The notes below the pieces were generated by a model. It made no database searches. It worked only from the letters and a program-made list of their open reading frames with translations, and was not told where the DNA came from. Shown in pieces: positions 1 to 7,102 of a stretch of 52,320 bases of DNA (position 1 is the stretch's first letter; every line of letters starts with the position of its first letter). Source of the stretch: an uncultured Bacteroidia bacterium (GTDB lineage Bacteria; Bacteroidota; Bacteroidia; Bacteroidales; F082); assembly GCA_902783365.1 (NCBI GenBank), contig CACZQL010000036.1, positions 1-52,320 of the forward strand, given 5' to 3'. The position numbers and the translations under genes are program-made.

Positions 1-1
1 A

Positions 2-571
2 GATATCGGCCTGATGAAGATGCTGCCCAACATGACCGTCATCGTGCCTTGCGACTACAACCAAACCAAAAACGCCACCATCGCGGCAGCGGAATACGAC
101 GGCCCTGTGTATCTCCGCTTCGGTCGCCCCAAAGTGCCGAACTTCACCCCAGCCGACGAGAAATTCGTCATCGGGAAAGCCCAACTGCTGCGCGAAGGTA
201 GCGATGTCTCCATCTTCGCCTGCGGACACCTCGTGTGGAAAGCCCTCGAAGCAGCGGAAATCCTCCTTGAAAAAGGAATCAACGCCGAAGTCATCAACAT
301 CCACACCATTAAACCCCTCGATGTGGAAGCCGTGCTTCGTTCCGTAGCCAAGACCCGCCACGTGGTCACCGCCGAAGAACACCAGCGCAACGGAGGTCTC
401 GGCGACAGCATCGCCCAAGTGCTGGCCCTCAACGACCCCTGCCGCATGGAGATGGTCGCCGTCAACGACGTGTTCGGCCAAAGCGGCACCCCCGACGAAC
501 TCCTGAAAGCCTATCACCTCGATACACCCGATATCGTGGAAGCGGCGATGAAGGTGAGAGGTGAAAGGTGA
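2..571 (+). CDS. Transketolase, C-terminal part (5' end outside window)
   Basis: The frame is open from the window edge, so the start is missing; 189 residues are visible. They correspond to the end of the pyrimidine-binding domain (MTVIVPCDYNQT, DGPVYLRFGRP) and the whole C-terminal transketolase domain (HTIKPLD, EEHQRNGGLGDSIAQVL, FGQSGTPDELL). Transketolase moves two-carbon ketol units between sugar phosphates in the non-oxidative pentose phosphate pathway. The HQRNGGLGD and VFGQSGTP patterns resemble the split, two-subunit form of transketolase, in which this would be the C-terminal subunit, but the missing 5' part prevents a decision. The last codons (KVRGER and the TGA stop) lie inside a 7-bp tandem repeat. 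The phosphatase gene follows 30 bp downstream. Confidence 0.85.
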   Translation, partial: DIGLMKMLPNMTVIVPCDYNQTKNATIAAAEYDGPVYLRFGRPKVPNFTPADEKFVIGKAQLLREGSDVSIFACGHLVWKALEAAEILLEKGINAEVINIHTIKPLDVEAVLRSVAKTRHVVTAEEHQRNGGLGDSIAQVLALNDPCRMEMVAVNDVFGQSGTPDELLKAYHLDTPDIVEAAMKVRGER

Positions 572-585
572 AAGGTGAAAGGTAA
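551..585 (+). repeat. Heptad tandem array over the transketolase stop codon
   Basis: Five successive 7-bp units can be read: AAGGTGA, GAGGTGA, AAGGTGA, AAGGTGA, AAGGTAA. The TGA stop at 569-571 is part of the third unit, and the array encodes the last residues of the transketolase. Because 7 is not a multiple of 3, the TGA in each unit falls in a different frame from one unit to the next. It ends 16 bp before the chosen start of the phosphatase gene. Confidence 0.85.
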
Positions 586-601
586 GTTAAATTTTTATAG
601 T

Positions 602-1759
602 ATGAAAAAAAATTATTTATTTTTATTTATTATTTTTGGTCTCCTTTTGTCGAGTTGTGGGACCAAAGAGAAGGTTGCAGAGCGTCCGAAAGCGGTCAAT
701 GTAATCTATATGATTGGCGACGGAATGGCCTTGCCTCAGGTTTTTGGCACCATGCTCGCCACCGGTGAAGAACTGGCATTCAGTCAATTCCCCTATATTG
801 GGGTGGTCGATACCCGGTCCGCCAGCAACGACATCACCGACTCGGCGGCAGGCGGCACCGCGCTGGCCTGCGACAAGAAAACCAAGAACGGCATGGTGGG
901 CATGGATGTGGATACCCTTCCGATGCCAACCATCCTGGACGTCCTGGCCGACGAAGGCAAAGCCACCGGCATCGTGGTGACCTGCTATGCTGGCCACGCC
1001 ACTCCCGCCGACTTCTTCGCCAAAGTGCCCAAACGCTCCATGTACGAGGATATCGCCATGCAGATGGCCGAGTCGGACAAACTCAACGTGATGATTGGCG
1101 GTGGTCGCAAACACTTCAATCAGCGCAAAGACAGCCTCGACCTCATCCAGCGCATGGAAAACGAGTTGGGATGGAAAGTGTATGACACCCTCGCCGACAT
1201 CGACACCGCTTGCACGAAATATGCGGTACTGGCTGCTGATGGACACATGCCCATCGCCTCGGAGCGCGGCAACTTCCTTCCCGAAGGCGTGAAGACTGCC
1301 CTGAAAACCTTGTCGCAAGACAAAGACGGTTTCTTCCTGATGGTGGAAGGCTCACAAATCGACTTCGCCTGCCATGCCCACGACTCGGTGTACATGGTGG
1401 ACGAGACGGTGGATTTCAGCAACGCCGTGCAGGTGGCCCTCGACTTCGCCAAGGCGGATGGCAACACCCTCGTGGTGGTGACCGCCGACCATGAGACGGG
1501 CGGCCTCACCATGATCGACCCGAAAGGCCATTATTCCAACGTGTCGTTCAATTATTCCACGGGCAGCCACACCTGCCTCCCCGTCATGATTTATGCCTAC
1601 GGCCCGGGGGCCGAGCTCTTCACGGGATGGATGCAGAACAACGAGGTGAAAGGCAAAATTCTGAAGGCATGTGGTATTGAACCTCAAACGGTTGCCAACG
1701 ATTCCGAGCAGACGATTGCCCCCGTGGTGGGAAATTTCGATTCAAACCCCTCCAATTAA
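602..1759 (+). CDS. Alkaline phosphatase, lipoprotein
   Basis: A 385-residue PhoA-superfamily alkaline phosphatase, expected to hydrolyse phosphate monoesters on the cell surface or in the periplasm. The start at 602 is preferred over an in-frame ATG at 575, because only 602 gives a clean lipoprotein signal peptide (MKKNYLFLF, lipobox LLSSC, Cys19) and 575 lies inside the upstream heptad array. Family motifs are present: metal-binding MIGDGMALPQ (Asp40), nucleophile TDSAAGGT (Ser81), HATPADFF, EGSQIDFACHAHD, TADHETGG and GSHTCLPV. The gene is convergent with speA across a gap that holds REP-like palindromes. The first codons are much richer in A and T than the rest. The enzyme class is secure; the physiological substrate is not visible. 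Confidence 0.93.
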   Translation: MKKNYLFLFIIFGLLLSSCGTKEKVAERPKAVNVIYMIGDGMALPQVFGTMLATGEELAFSQFPYIGVVDTRSASNDITDSAAGGTALACDKKTKNGMVGMDVDTLPMPTILDVLADEGKATGIVVTCYAGHATPADFFAKVPKRSMYEDIAMQMAESDKLNVMIGGGRKHFNQRKDSLDLIQRMENELGWKVYDTLADIDTACTKYAVLAADGHMPIASERGNFLPEGVKTALKTLSQDKDGFFLMVEGSQIDFACHAHDSVYMVDETVDFSNAVQVALDFAKADGNTLVVVTADHETGGLTMIDPKGHYSNVSFNYSTGSHTCLPVMIYAYGPGAELFTGWMQNNEVKGKILKACGIEPQTVANDSEQTIAPVVGNFDSNPSN

Positions 1760-1763
1760 TTTT

Positions 1764-1853
1764 TCTAACCATCTTGCGCCCTCCGGGCGCGGAGACGTAT
1801 GGGTTATTCCAATTCTAATCATCTTGCGCCCTCCGGGCGCAGAAACGAATGGG
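1764..1853. repeat. Two direct copies of a REP-like palindromic element
   Basis: Two 40-bp copies, at 1764-1803 and 1814-1853, start exactly 50 bp apart and differ at only a few positions. Each carries the palindrome GCGCCCTCCGGGCGC (1776-1790 and 1826-1840; 6-bp stem, 3-base loop), preceded by CATCTT and followed by an (A/G)GA(G/A)ACG motif. They lie between the convergent phosphatase and speA genes. Length, GC-rich stem and position resemble REP elements mobilised by Y1 (TnpA-REP) transposases; no such transposase gene is in this window. Confidence 0.75.
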
Positions 1854-1881
1854 CGCCAGATTCTAATATCTAGCGCCCATT
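1848..1881. terminator. Hairpin between convergent genes
   Basis: AATGGGCGC (1848-1856) pairs perfectly with GCGCCCATT (1873-1881). The stem extends inward through AGAT/ATCT after one mismatch. It overlaps the end of the second REP-like copy and could act as a transcription end for both the phosphatase and speA. No long U tract follows on the plus strand. Confidence 0.5.
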
Positions 1882-1916
1882 CTTCTTGCTTCTTACTTCT
1901 TACTTCTTCCTTCTTA
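1882..1916 (-). repeat. Heptad tandem array starting at the speA stop codon
   Basis: Five units on the plus strand: CTTCTTG, CTTCTTA, CTTCTTA, CTTCTTC, CTTCTTA. Read with speA this is a TAAGAAG repeat, and the speA stop codon TAA (1914-1916) is the first triplet of the first unit. It abuts the hairpin at 1848-1881. Confidence 0.85.
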
Positions 1917-3803
1917 CCCCTCCAAATACGTGTATCCATACAATCCTGACCGGTAATTGGAGAGGAATTCCTTGCCTTCCTCCACGGTGATGCGGCCCTC
2001 CTTGACGCACTTCGTCACCCAGGTCTCCACCGTGCGGACCAGCTTCTTGGGACTGTACTGCACATACTCCAACACATCGGCGATGGTCTCACCGTCAATG
2101 ACTTGGTCGATGTAATAACCTTTTTCATCCACCGAGACGTGCACTGCGTTGGTGTCGCCGAAGAGGTTGTGGAGGTCGCCCAAGATCTCCTGATAGGCAC
2201 CCACCAAAAACACACCTATATAATAATGCTCCTTGTCGGTGAAAGAGTGCAGCGGGATGGTATGCTGGGTGGACTTGGCCACAAAGTTGGTGATCTTGCC
2301 GTCGCTGTCGCAGGTGATGTCCTGCAAGGTGGCGAGATGCGTGGGGTTCTCATCCAAACGCTGGATGGGAATGATGGGGAAGAGCTGGTCGATGGCCCAG
2401 AGGTCGGGCAGCGACTGGAACAGGGAGAAATTGCAGAAATACTTGTCGGCGAGCAACTTGGGCAATGAGGTAAAGTCCTCGGGAACACGCTTCAGGCTGT
2501 TGGCAATGTGATTCACCTCACGGGCGATGCTCCAGAACAGACGTTCCACCTTGGCGCGCGACTTGAGGTCGAGCAAGCCCAAGCTGAACAGGTTGAGAGC
2601 TTCTTCGCGAATCTCCTGGGCATCGTGCCAAATCTCCAAAGAGGAATTCTTGGTGAGCTCGTCCCACGACTCGTAAAGCTCCTTGATCAGCTCATGGTCT
2701 TCTTCCTCAGGCTCCTCATTGTCGTCCCATTCGGGCAACGAGGTCTTCTCCAACACCTCGAAGATGAGCACGGAGTGATGGGCGGTAAGGGCACGCCCCG
2801 ACTCGCAGATGACGTTGGGGTGGGGGAGGTCGTTTTTGTCGCAGGCATCAACGATGGTGTATATCGCGTTGTTGGCGTACTCCTGGATGCTGTAGTTGAC
2901 GGAGGATGCGCTGCTGGAGCTGGTACCATCGTAATCAACACCGAGACCGCCGCCCATATCGACAAACTCGATGTTGTAGCCCATTTTGTGAAGCTGCACA
3001 TAGAACTGGGCCGCCTCACGCAAGGCCACGTTGATTTTCTTGATCTTGCTGACTTGGCTTCCAATATGGTAGTGGACGAGTTTCAGGCAGTCTTTCATGT
3101 CATGCTCCTCAAGGAAGTCGAGGGCCTCAAGCAACTCGGAAGAGGTGAGGCCGAACTTGCTGCCGTCGCCGCCTGACTCTTCCCATTTGCCGGCACCGGA
3201 GCTGGCCAGCTTGATGCGCACGCCCAGGTTAGGGGTCACCTTGAGCCGGCGGGCAATCTTGGCGGTGGCCTTCAACTCATTGAGCTTCTCGATGACGATG
3301 ATGATCTTGCGGCCCATCTTCTGAGCGAGCAAGGCCAGCTCAATGAACTCCTCGTCTTTGTAGCCATTGCACACAATCAGCGAGTCGGAGTCCGTGCCGA
3401 GGGCGATGATGGCGTGAAGCTCAGGCTTGGAGCCGGCCTCAAGGCCGATGTTGCATTTCTTGCCATGACTCACAATCTCCTCAACCACGGGACGCATCTG
3501 GTTCACCTTGATGGGCATCACCACGAAGTTCTGGCCGTGGAACTCATATTCCTTGGCCGCCTCTTTGAAACAAGAGTCAATCTTGTTGATGCGGTCGTCG
3601 AGAATGTCAGGGAAACGCACCAGCATGGGCGCGGAAACATCCCTGAGCGCCAGCTCGTCAACAAGCTCCGGAAGATCCACCGAAGCGCAACCCTCTTTGG
3701 GTGTCACCATCATGTGGCCCTTCTCGTTAATGGAAAAATAAGTGCCGCCCCAGCCTTTCACATTGTAAAGGTCCTCGGAGTCTTCAATACGCCATTTTCT
3801 CAT
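1914..3803 (-). CDS. speA: Biosynthetic arginine decarboxylase
   Basis: A 629-residue PLP enzyme that converts arginine to agmatine, the first step of a route to putrescine and spermidine. Visible features are the PLP-lysine motif VVMPIKVNQM (Lys99), HYHIGSQ, GGGLGVDYDG and CESGRALTAHHS, in the order expected for the SpeA fold-III decarboxylases; the length also fits. The start at 3803 (MRKWRIEDSEDLY) is preferred to an upstream in-frame ATG at 3845, because a TAnnTTTG promoter element (minus strand 3835-3842) lies between them. It is divergent from the BadF-type kinase and convergent with the phosphatase. The stop codon lies in a heptad array. Confidence 0.95.
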   Translation of the reverse strand: MRKWRIEDSEDLYNVKGWGGTYFSINEKGHMMVTPKEGCASVDLPELVDELALRDVSAPMLVRFPDILDDRINKIDSCFKEAAKEYEFHGQNFVVMPIKVNQMRPVVEEIVSHGKKCNIGLEAGSKPELHAIIALGTDSDSLIVCNGYKDEEFIELALLAQKMGRKIIIVIEKLNELKATAKIARRLKVTPNLGVRIKLASSGAGKWEESGGDGSKFGLTSSELLEALDFLEEHDMKDCLKLVHYHIGSQVSKIKKINVALREAAQFYVQLHKMGYNIEFVDMGGGLGVDYDGTSSSSASSVNYSIQEYANNAIYTIVDACDKNDLPHPNVICESGRALTAHHSVLIFEVLEKTSLPEWDDNEEPEEEDHELIKELYESWDELTKNSSLEIWHDAQEIREEALNLFSLGLLDLKSRAKVERLFWSIAREVNHIANSLKRVPEDFTSLPKLLADKYFCNFSLFQSLPDLWAIDQLFPIIPIQRLDENPTHLATLQDITCDSDGKITNFVAKSTQHTIPLHSFTDKEHYYIGVFLVGAYQEILGDLHNLFGDTNAVHVSVDEKGYYIDQVIDGETIADVLEYVQYSPKKLVRTVETWVTKCVKEGRITVEEGKEFLSNYRSGLYGYTYLEG

Positions 3804-3834
3804 TGTATCTCTGTTTTGTGTGTTGTTTGGTTTG

Positions 3835-3842
3835 CAAAAGTA
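3835..3842 (-). promoter_or_regulatory. Bacteroidota -7 promoter element of speA
   Basis: TACTTTTG on the minus strand fits the TAnnTTTG consensus and lies 31 bp before the chosen speA start. I see no convincing -33 TTTG. Confidence 0.6.
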
Positions 3843-3872
3843 CAATTTTATCTTATAAAAAAGAAAAAATGC

Positions 3873-3880
3873 TAATTTTG
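3873..3880 (+). promoter_or_regulatory. Bacteroidota -7 promoter element of the BadF-type kinase
   Basis: TAATTTTG fits TAnnTTTG, 22-25 bp before the possible start codons. It is divergent from and close to the speA element, so the two promoters share about 45 bp. The -33 box is unclear. Confidence 0.6.
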
Positions 3881-3905
3881 CGTCTTTAATTTGTCATGTT
3901 TCATG

Positions 3906-4709
3906 ATGCGTCTCATTGCCGATGCCGGTTCCACAAAGATCACCTGGGTGCTTCAAGTCCAAGGGCAGGAAACCCTGCGCTGTGAAACCCCGGGGTTCAA
4001 CCCCAACTACGCCGAACTCTCCTTGTTGGAAAACATGGTTTCGGGACTGCCGGATATTCCCGATGGAGTAGAAACAGTTGAATATTACGGCACAGGCTGT
4101 GGCGCCGAAGCCAACAGAAAAAAGATCGAAAGGGTGTTGCGCCACCGTTTTCCACAAGCCCGCATCGAAGTGGATACCGACATCATGGGAGCCGCTCGCG
4201 CCTTGTTCGGTAATCAACCTGGCATTGCCTGCATCCTTGGCACCGGAGCCAACTCCTGCCTTTACGACGGTCACGCCATCATCAACCAGGCCGTCTCGCT
4301 GGGCTATCTCGTGGGGGATGAGGGAAGCGGTTGTTATATCGGACGCCAATTGGCCCGTTCCTATTTCTATGGCTTCATGCCGGAAGATCTCCGCACTTCG
4401 TTCCAGCAGGAGTACTCATTGAACCTTCCCGGATTCATCAACCGGGTGTATCACCAACCCGAAGCTTCCAAATATCTTGCGGGATTCACCCGTTTTGCGG
4501 GCCTCCATCAAAGCCACCCATTCATCCAACAACTGGTATCCACCTGTTTCGACGCGTTCGTGGAGGCGTTCATTCTCCGCTATGAGCCATGCCACTCGCT
4601 GCCTGTAGGTTTCGTGGGGTCCGTGGCCTGGCATTTCCAGGATTTGCTGCGCAACGTGATGGAGGGTCATTCCCTGCGATTGGAAACAGTGTTGAAATCA
4701 CCCCTATAG
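3906..4709 (+). CDS. BadF/BadG-type ATPase, N-acetylglucosamine-kinase-like
   Basis: A 267-residue member of the ASKHA fold, BadF/BadG/BcrA/BcrD ATPase family, whose small stand-alone members are mostly N-acetylglucosamine or related amino-sugar kinases. The phosphate-1 loop (LIADAGSTKITWV), the phosphate-2 loop (ILGTGANSCLYDG) and GYLVGDEGSGCYIG are visible. There is no Fe-S activase Cys motif, which argues against a dehydratase activator. The ATG at 3903 is an equally possible start. Nothing adjacent fixes the substrate; cell-wall amino-sugar recycling is the likeliest role by family. The gene ends 8 bp from the convergent miaA. Confidence 0.8.
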   Translation: MRLIADAGSTKITWVLQVQGQETLRCETPGFNPNYAELSLLENMVSGLPDIPDGVETVEYYGTGCGAEANRKKIERVLRHRFPQARIEVDTDIMGAARALFGNQPGIACILGTGANSCLYDGHAIINQAVSLGYLVGDEGSGCYIGRQLARSYFYGFMPEDLRTSFQQEYSLNLPGFINRVYHQPEASKYLAGFTRFAGLHQSHPFIQQLVSTCFDAFVEAFILRYEPCHSLPVGFVGSVAWHFQDLLRNVMEGHSLRLETVLKSPL

Positions 4710-4717
4710 ATACAAGC

Positions 4718-5626
4718 TTATGGCAACTCCAAAGCCTCTTCCATCGTGATCCATTGATATTCAGGATCTCTGCGAAGCCATGTCATCTGACGTTTGGCGT
4801 AATGTCTCGTGTTCAGCTTGATTTGTTCGATGGCCTCCATCAGGCTGCATTTGCCATCAAAATAGTCGAACAGTTCTTTATAGCCTACCGTGTTCAAGGC
4901 ATTGCGGCGCCGATAGGGAAGGAGCCTCCGTGCCTCATCGACCAAGCCTTCCGACAACATCTGTTCCACCCGAAGGTTGATGCGGTTATACAACTCCTGG
5001 CGGTCCCAAAGCAGGGCATACTTCACGATGTTGAAGTCGCGATGAGCCGCGCTTTGGGTTCGGAATGAGGTGAAGGTGCAACCCGTTTGGTAGCACACCT
5101 CCAAGGCCCGTTGTAATCGCCGGGGATTCTTCCAATCCACCTCTTTCCAATACTCGGGATCCAGGCGTTGCACTTCCTGCTGCATGGCGGTCAGCCCGCC
5201 CTCACGATAGAGTTGGCTCACCCGCTGACGTACCTCCATGTCGATGTCGGGCATGGCGTCGATGCCTCGGCACACTGCATCAATAAACAAGCCCGAACCA
5301 CCCGTGAGAATCACTTTGTCGTGTTGCTTGAAAAGACGCTCTAACAAGCGTAGTGCCTCTTGCTCATAGGTAGCCACATCATAGTCATTTAAAATACTAA
5401 TATTCTGAATGAAATGATGCTTTACTTCATGTAATTCTTTAAGTGATGGAACGGCGGTGCCGATACGCATTTCCTTATAAAATTGGCGGCTGTCGGCAGA
5501 AAGAATCTCTGTGTTCCAGCGTTTGGCGAGGGCGATGGAGGTGGAGGTCTTGCCCGATGCGGTAGGTCCTGCAATCACCACCAAGGTCCCTTGGCGCGGA
5601 GTAACGTTGTCCATGACCTCCATCAT
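4718..5626 (-). CDS. miaA: tRNA dimethylallyltransferase
   Basis: A 302-residue enzyme that adds a dimethylallyl group to N6 of A37 in tRNAs reading U-starting codons. It has the P-loop GPTASGKT near the N terminus, DSRQFYKEM, the LTGGSGLF motif and the C-terminal YAKRQMTWLRRD motif, all diagnostic of MiaA; length is normal. The start ATG overlaps the cca stop codon as ATGA (5623-5626), so translation is probably coupled. ATGs at 5623 and 5614 are alternatives. It is the last gene of a clpC-cca-miaA minus-strand operon. Confidence 0.95.
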   Translation of the reverse strand: MMEVMDNVTPRQGTLVVIAGPTASGKTSTSIALAKRWNTEILSADSRQFYKEMRIGTAVPSLKELHEVKHHFIQNISILNDYDVATYEQEALRLLERLFKQHDKVILTGGSGLFIDAVCRGIDAMPDIDMEVRQRVSQLYREGGLTAMQQEVQRLDPEYWKEVDWKNPRRLQRALEVCYQTGCTFTSFRTQSAAHRDFNIVKYALLWDRQELYNRINLRVEQMLSEGLVDEARRLLPYRRRNALNTVGYKELFDYFDGKCSLMEAIEQIKLNTRHYAKRQMTWLRRDPEYQWITMEEALELP

Positions 5627-7098
5627 AGCTTGCTCGGCACCGGGCCCTGGTTGTTGGCGATTACGGGGGCTTCGATTTCCTTCACCACGGTAAGTCCCTG
5701 TTCAGCCCCGAGTCGTTTCATAAAAGCGTACGCTTCCTCAAAATTATTTCCAATCACGCCGTCGAGAATGGCCTCGCGGATAGCGTTTTTGATGACACCC
5801 ACCTCGCGCCCTTCGGCAAGCCCGAAGGTCTCCATGATGGAGGTACCGTCGATGGGCGGCTGCCAGTTGCGAAGGTGGTCCTTGGCCTCGATCTCTTTCA
5901 GCTTCTCCTTCACAATCTCGAAGTTATGGCGGTATTGTTTCACCTTTTCCTCGTTTTTGGAGGTGATGTCGGCATTGCAGAGAATCATCAGGTCGTCGAT
6001 GTCGTCGCCGGCGTCGAAGAGGAGTCTCCTCACGGCGGAGTCGGTGACGATGTCTTCGGCCAACACGATGGGGCGGAGGTGGAGCAGCACCAGCTTCTCC
6101 ACATATTTCATCTTCTCGTTGAGAGGGAGCTTCAATTGTCCGAAGATCTTCGGCACCATCTTGGAGCCTTTGAACTCATGTCCATGGAAGGTCCATCCGA
6201 TGCCGTCCTCCCAGCGTTTGGTCTGGGGTTTGGCGATGTCGTGCAGCAGGGCGGCCCAACGCAGCCAGAGGTTGTCGCTCACCTCGGCCACCTGGTCTAG
6301 CACCTGCATGGTATGGTAGAAATTGTCCTTGTGCCCCCTTCCGTGAATCACCTCCACGCCTTTCAGCAGGGTGAGTTGGGGAAGGATGTATTTCAGCAGT
6401 CCGCATTCGTCCAACAACACGAAACCCATGGAGGGGCGCGACGACATCATGATCTTGTTCAGCTCGTCGGTGATGCGCTCCATGGAGACGATTTTGATGC
6501 GTTCGGCATTGCGCGCAATGGAGTAGAAGGCGTCGGGGTCGATATAGAAGTGAAGCTGGGTGGCGAATCGGATGGCGCGCATCATGCGCAGCGGATCGTC
6601 GGAGAAGGTGATGTCGGGGTCGAGGGGAGTGCGTATGTTCAGGTCCTCCAAGTCGCTCATCCCGTCGAAGGGGTCCAAAAAGGCTCCGAAGTCGTCTTCG
6701 TTGATGCTGATGGCCATGGCGTTGATGGTGAAGTCGCGGCGGTTCTGGTCGTCTTCCAAGGTTCCGTCCTCCACCACCGGCTTTCGGCTGTTGCGGTCAT
6801 ACGACTCGCGCCGGGCTCCCACAAACTCGATCTCGACACCACGGTACTTGATCATGGCGGTGCCGAACGCGCCGTAGTACTTGACCTCTTTGTTGCCGGG
6901 CAGGTGCGAGGCCACCTTCTTGGCCAAGGCGATGCCGCTTCCCACCGTCACGATGTCGATGTCGTTCGACTTCCTCCGTAGCAGGATGTCCCTGACGTAG
7001 CCGCCAATGACATAGCCTCTCACGCCCAGTTCCTTGCACGACTGGGAAATCATCCTGAACAACGGGTTGTCAATATGTTTCTTGAAGTCATATTCCAT
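5623..7098 (-). CDS. cca: CCA tRNA nucleotidyltransferase / poly(A)-polymerase family with HD domain
   Basis: A 491-residue class II nucleotidyltransferase. The head domain carries YVIGGYVRDILL, the NDIDIV metal-binding motif and RRDFTINAMA; a later HD domain shows LRWAALLHDIAKP. This combination adds or repairs the 3' CCA of tRNA. Poly(A) polymerases share the head domain, so that specificity cannot be fully excluded, but it is the only such gene in view. It starts 4 bp after the clpC stop and overlaps miaA by 4 bp. Two tRNA-maturation genes behind a protease-chaperone gene suggest common transcription rather than common function. Confidence 0.92.
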   Translation of the reverse strand: MEYDFKKHIDNPLFRMISQSCKELGVRGYVIGGYVRDILLRRKSNDIDIVTVGSGIALAKKVASHLPGNKEVKYYGAFGTAMIKYRGVEIEFVGARRESYDRNSRKPVVEDGTLEDDQNRRDFTINAMAISINEDDFGAFLDPFDGMSDLEDLNIRTPLDPDITFSDDPLRMMRAIRFATQLHFYIDPDAFYSIARNAERIKIVSMERITDELNKIMMSSRPSMGFVLLDECGLLKYILPQLTLLKGVEVIHGRGHKDNFYHTMQVLDQVAEVSDNLWLRWAALLHDIAKPQTKRWEDGIGWTFHGHEFKGSKMVPKIFGQLKLPLNEKMKYVEKLVLLHLRPIVLAEDIVTDSAVRRLLFDAGDDIDDLMILCNADITSKNEEKVKQYRHNFEIVKEKLKEIEAKDHLRNWQPPIDGTSIMETFGLAEGREVGVIKNAIREAILDGVIGNNFEEAYAFMKRLGAEQGLTVVKEIEAPVIANNQGPVPSKL

Positions 7099-7102
7099 CA
7101 GG

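Noticed and set aside
575..601. ATG at 575 as start of the alkaline phosphatase
   Set aside because: It lies inside the heptad array and would put nine extra residues before a good lipoprotein signal peptide.
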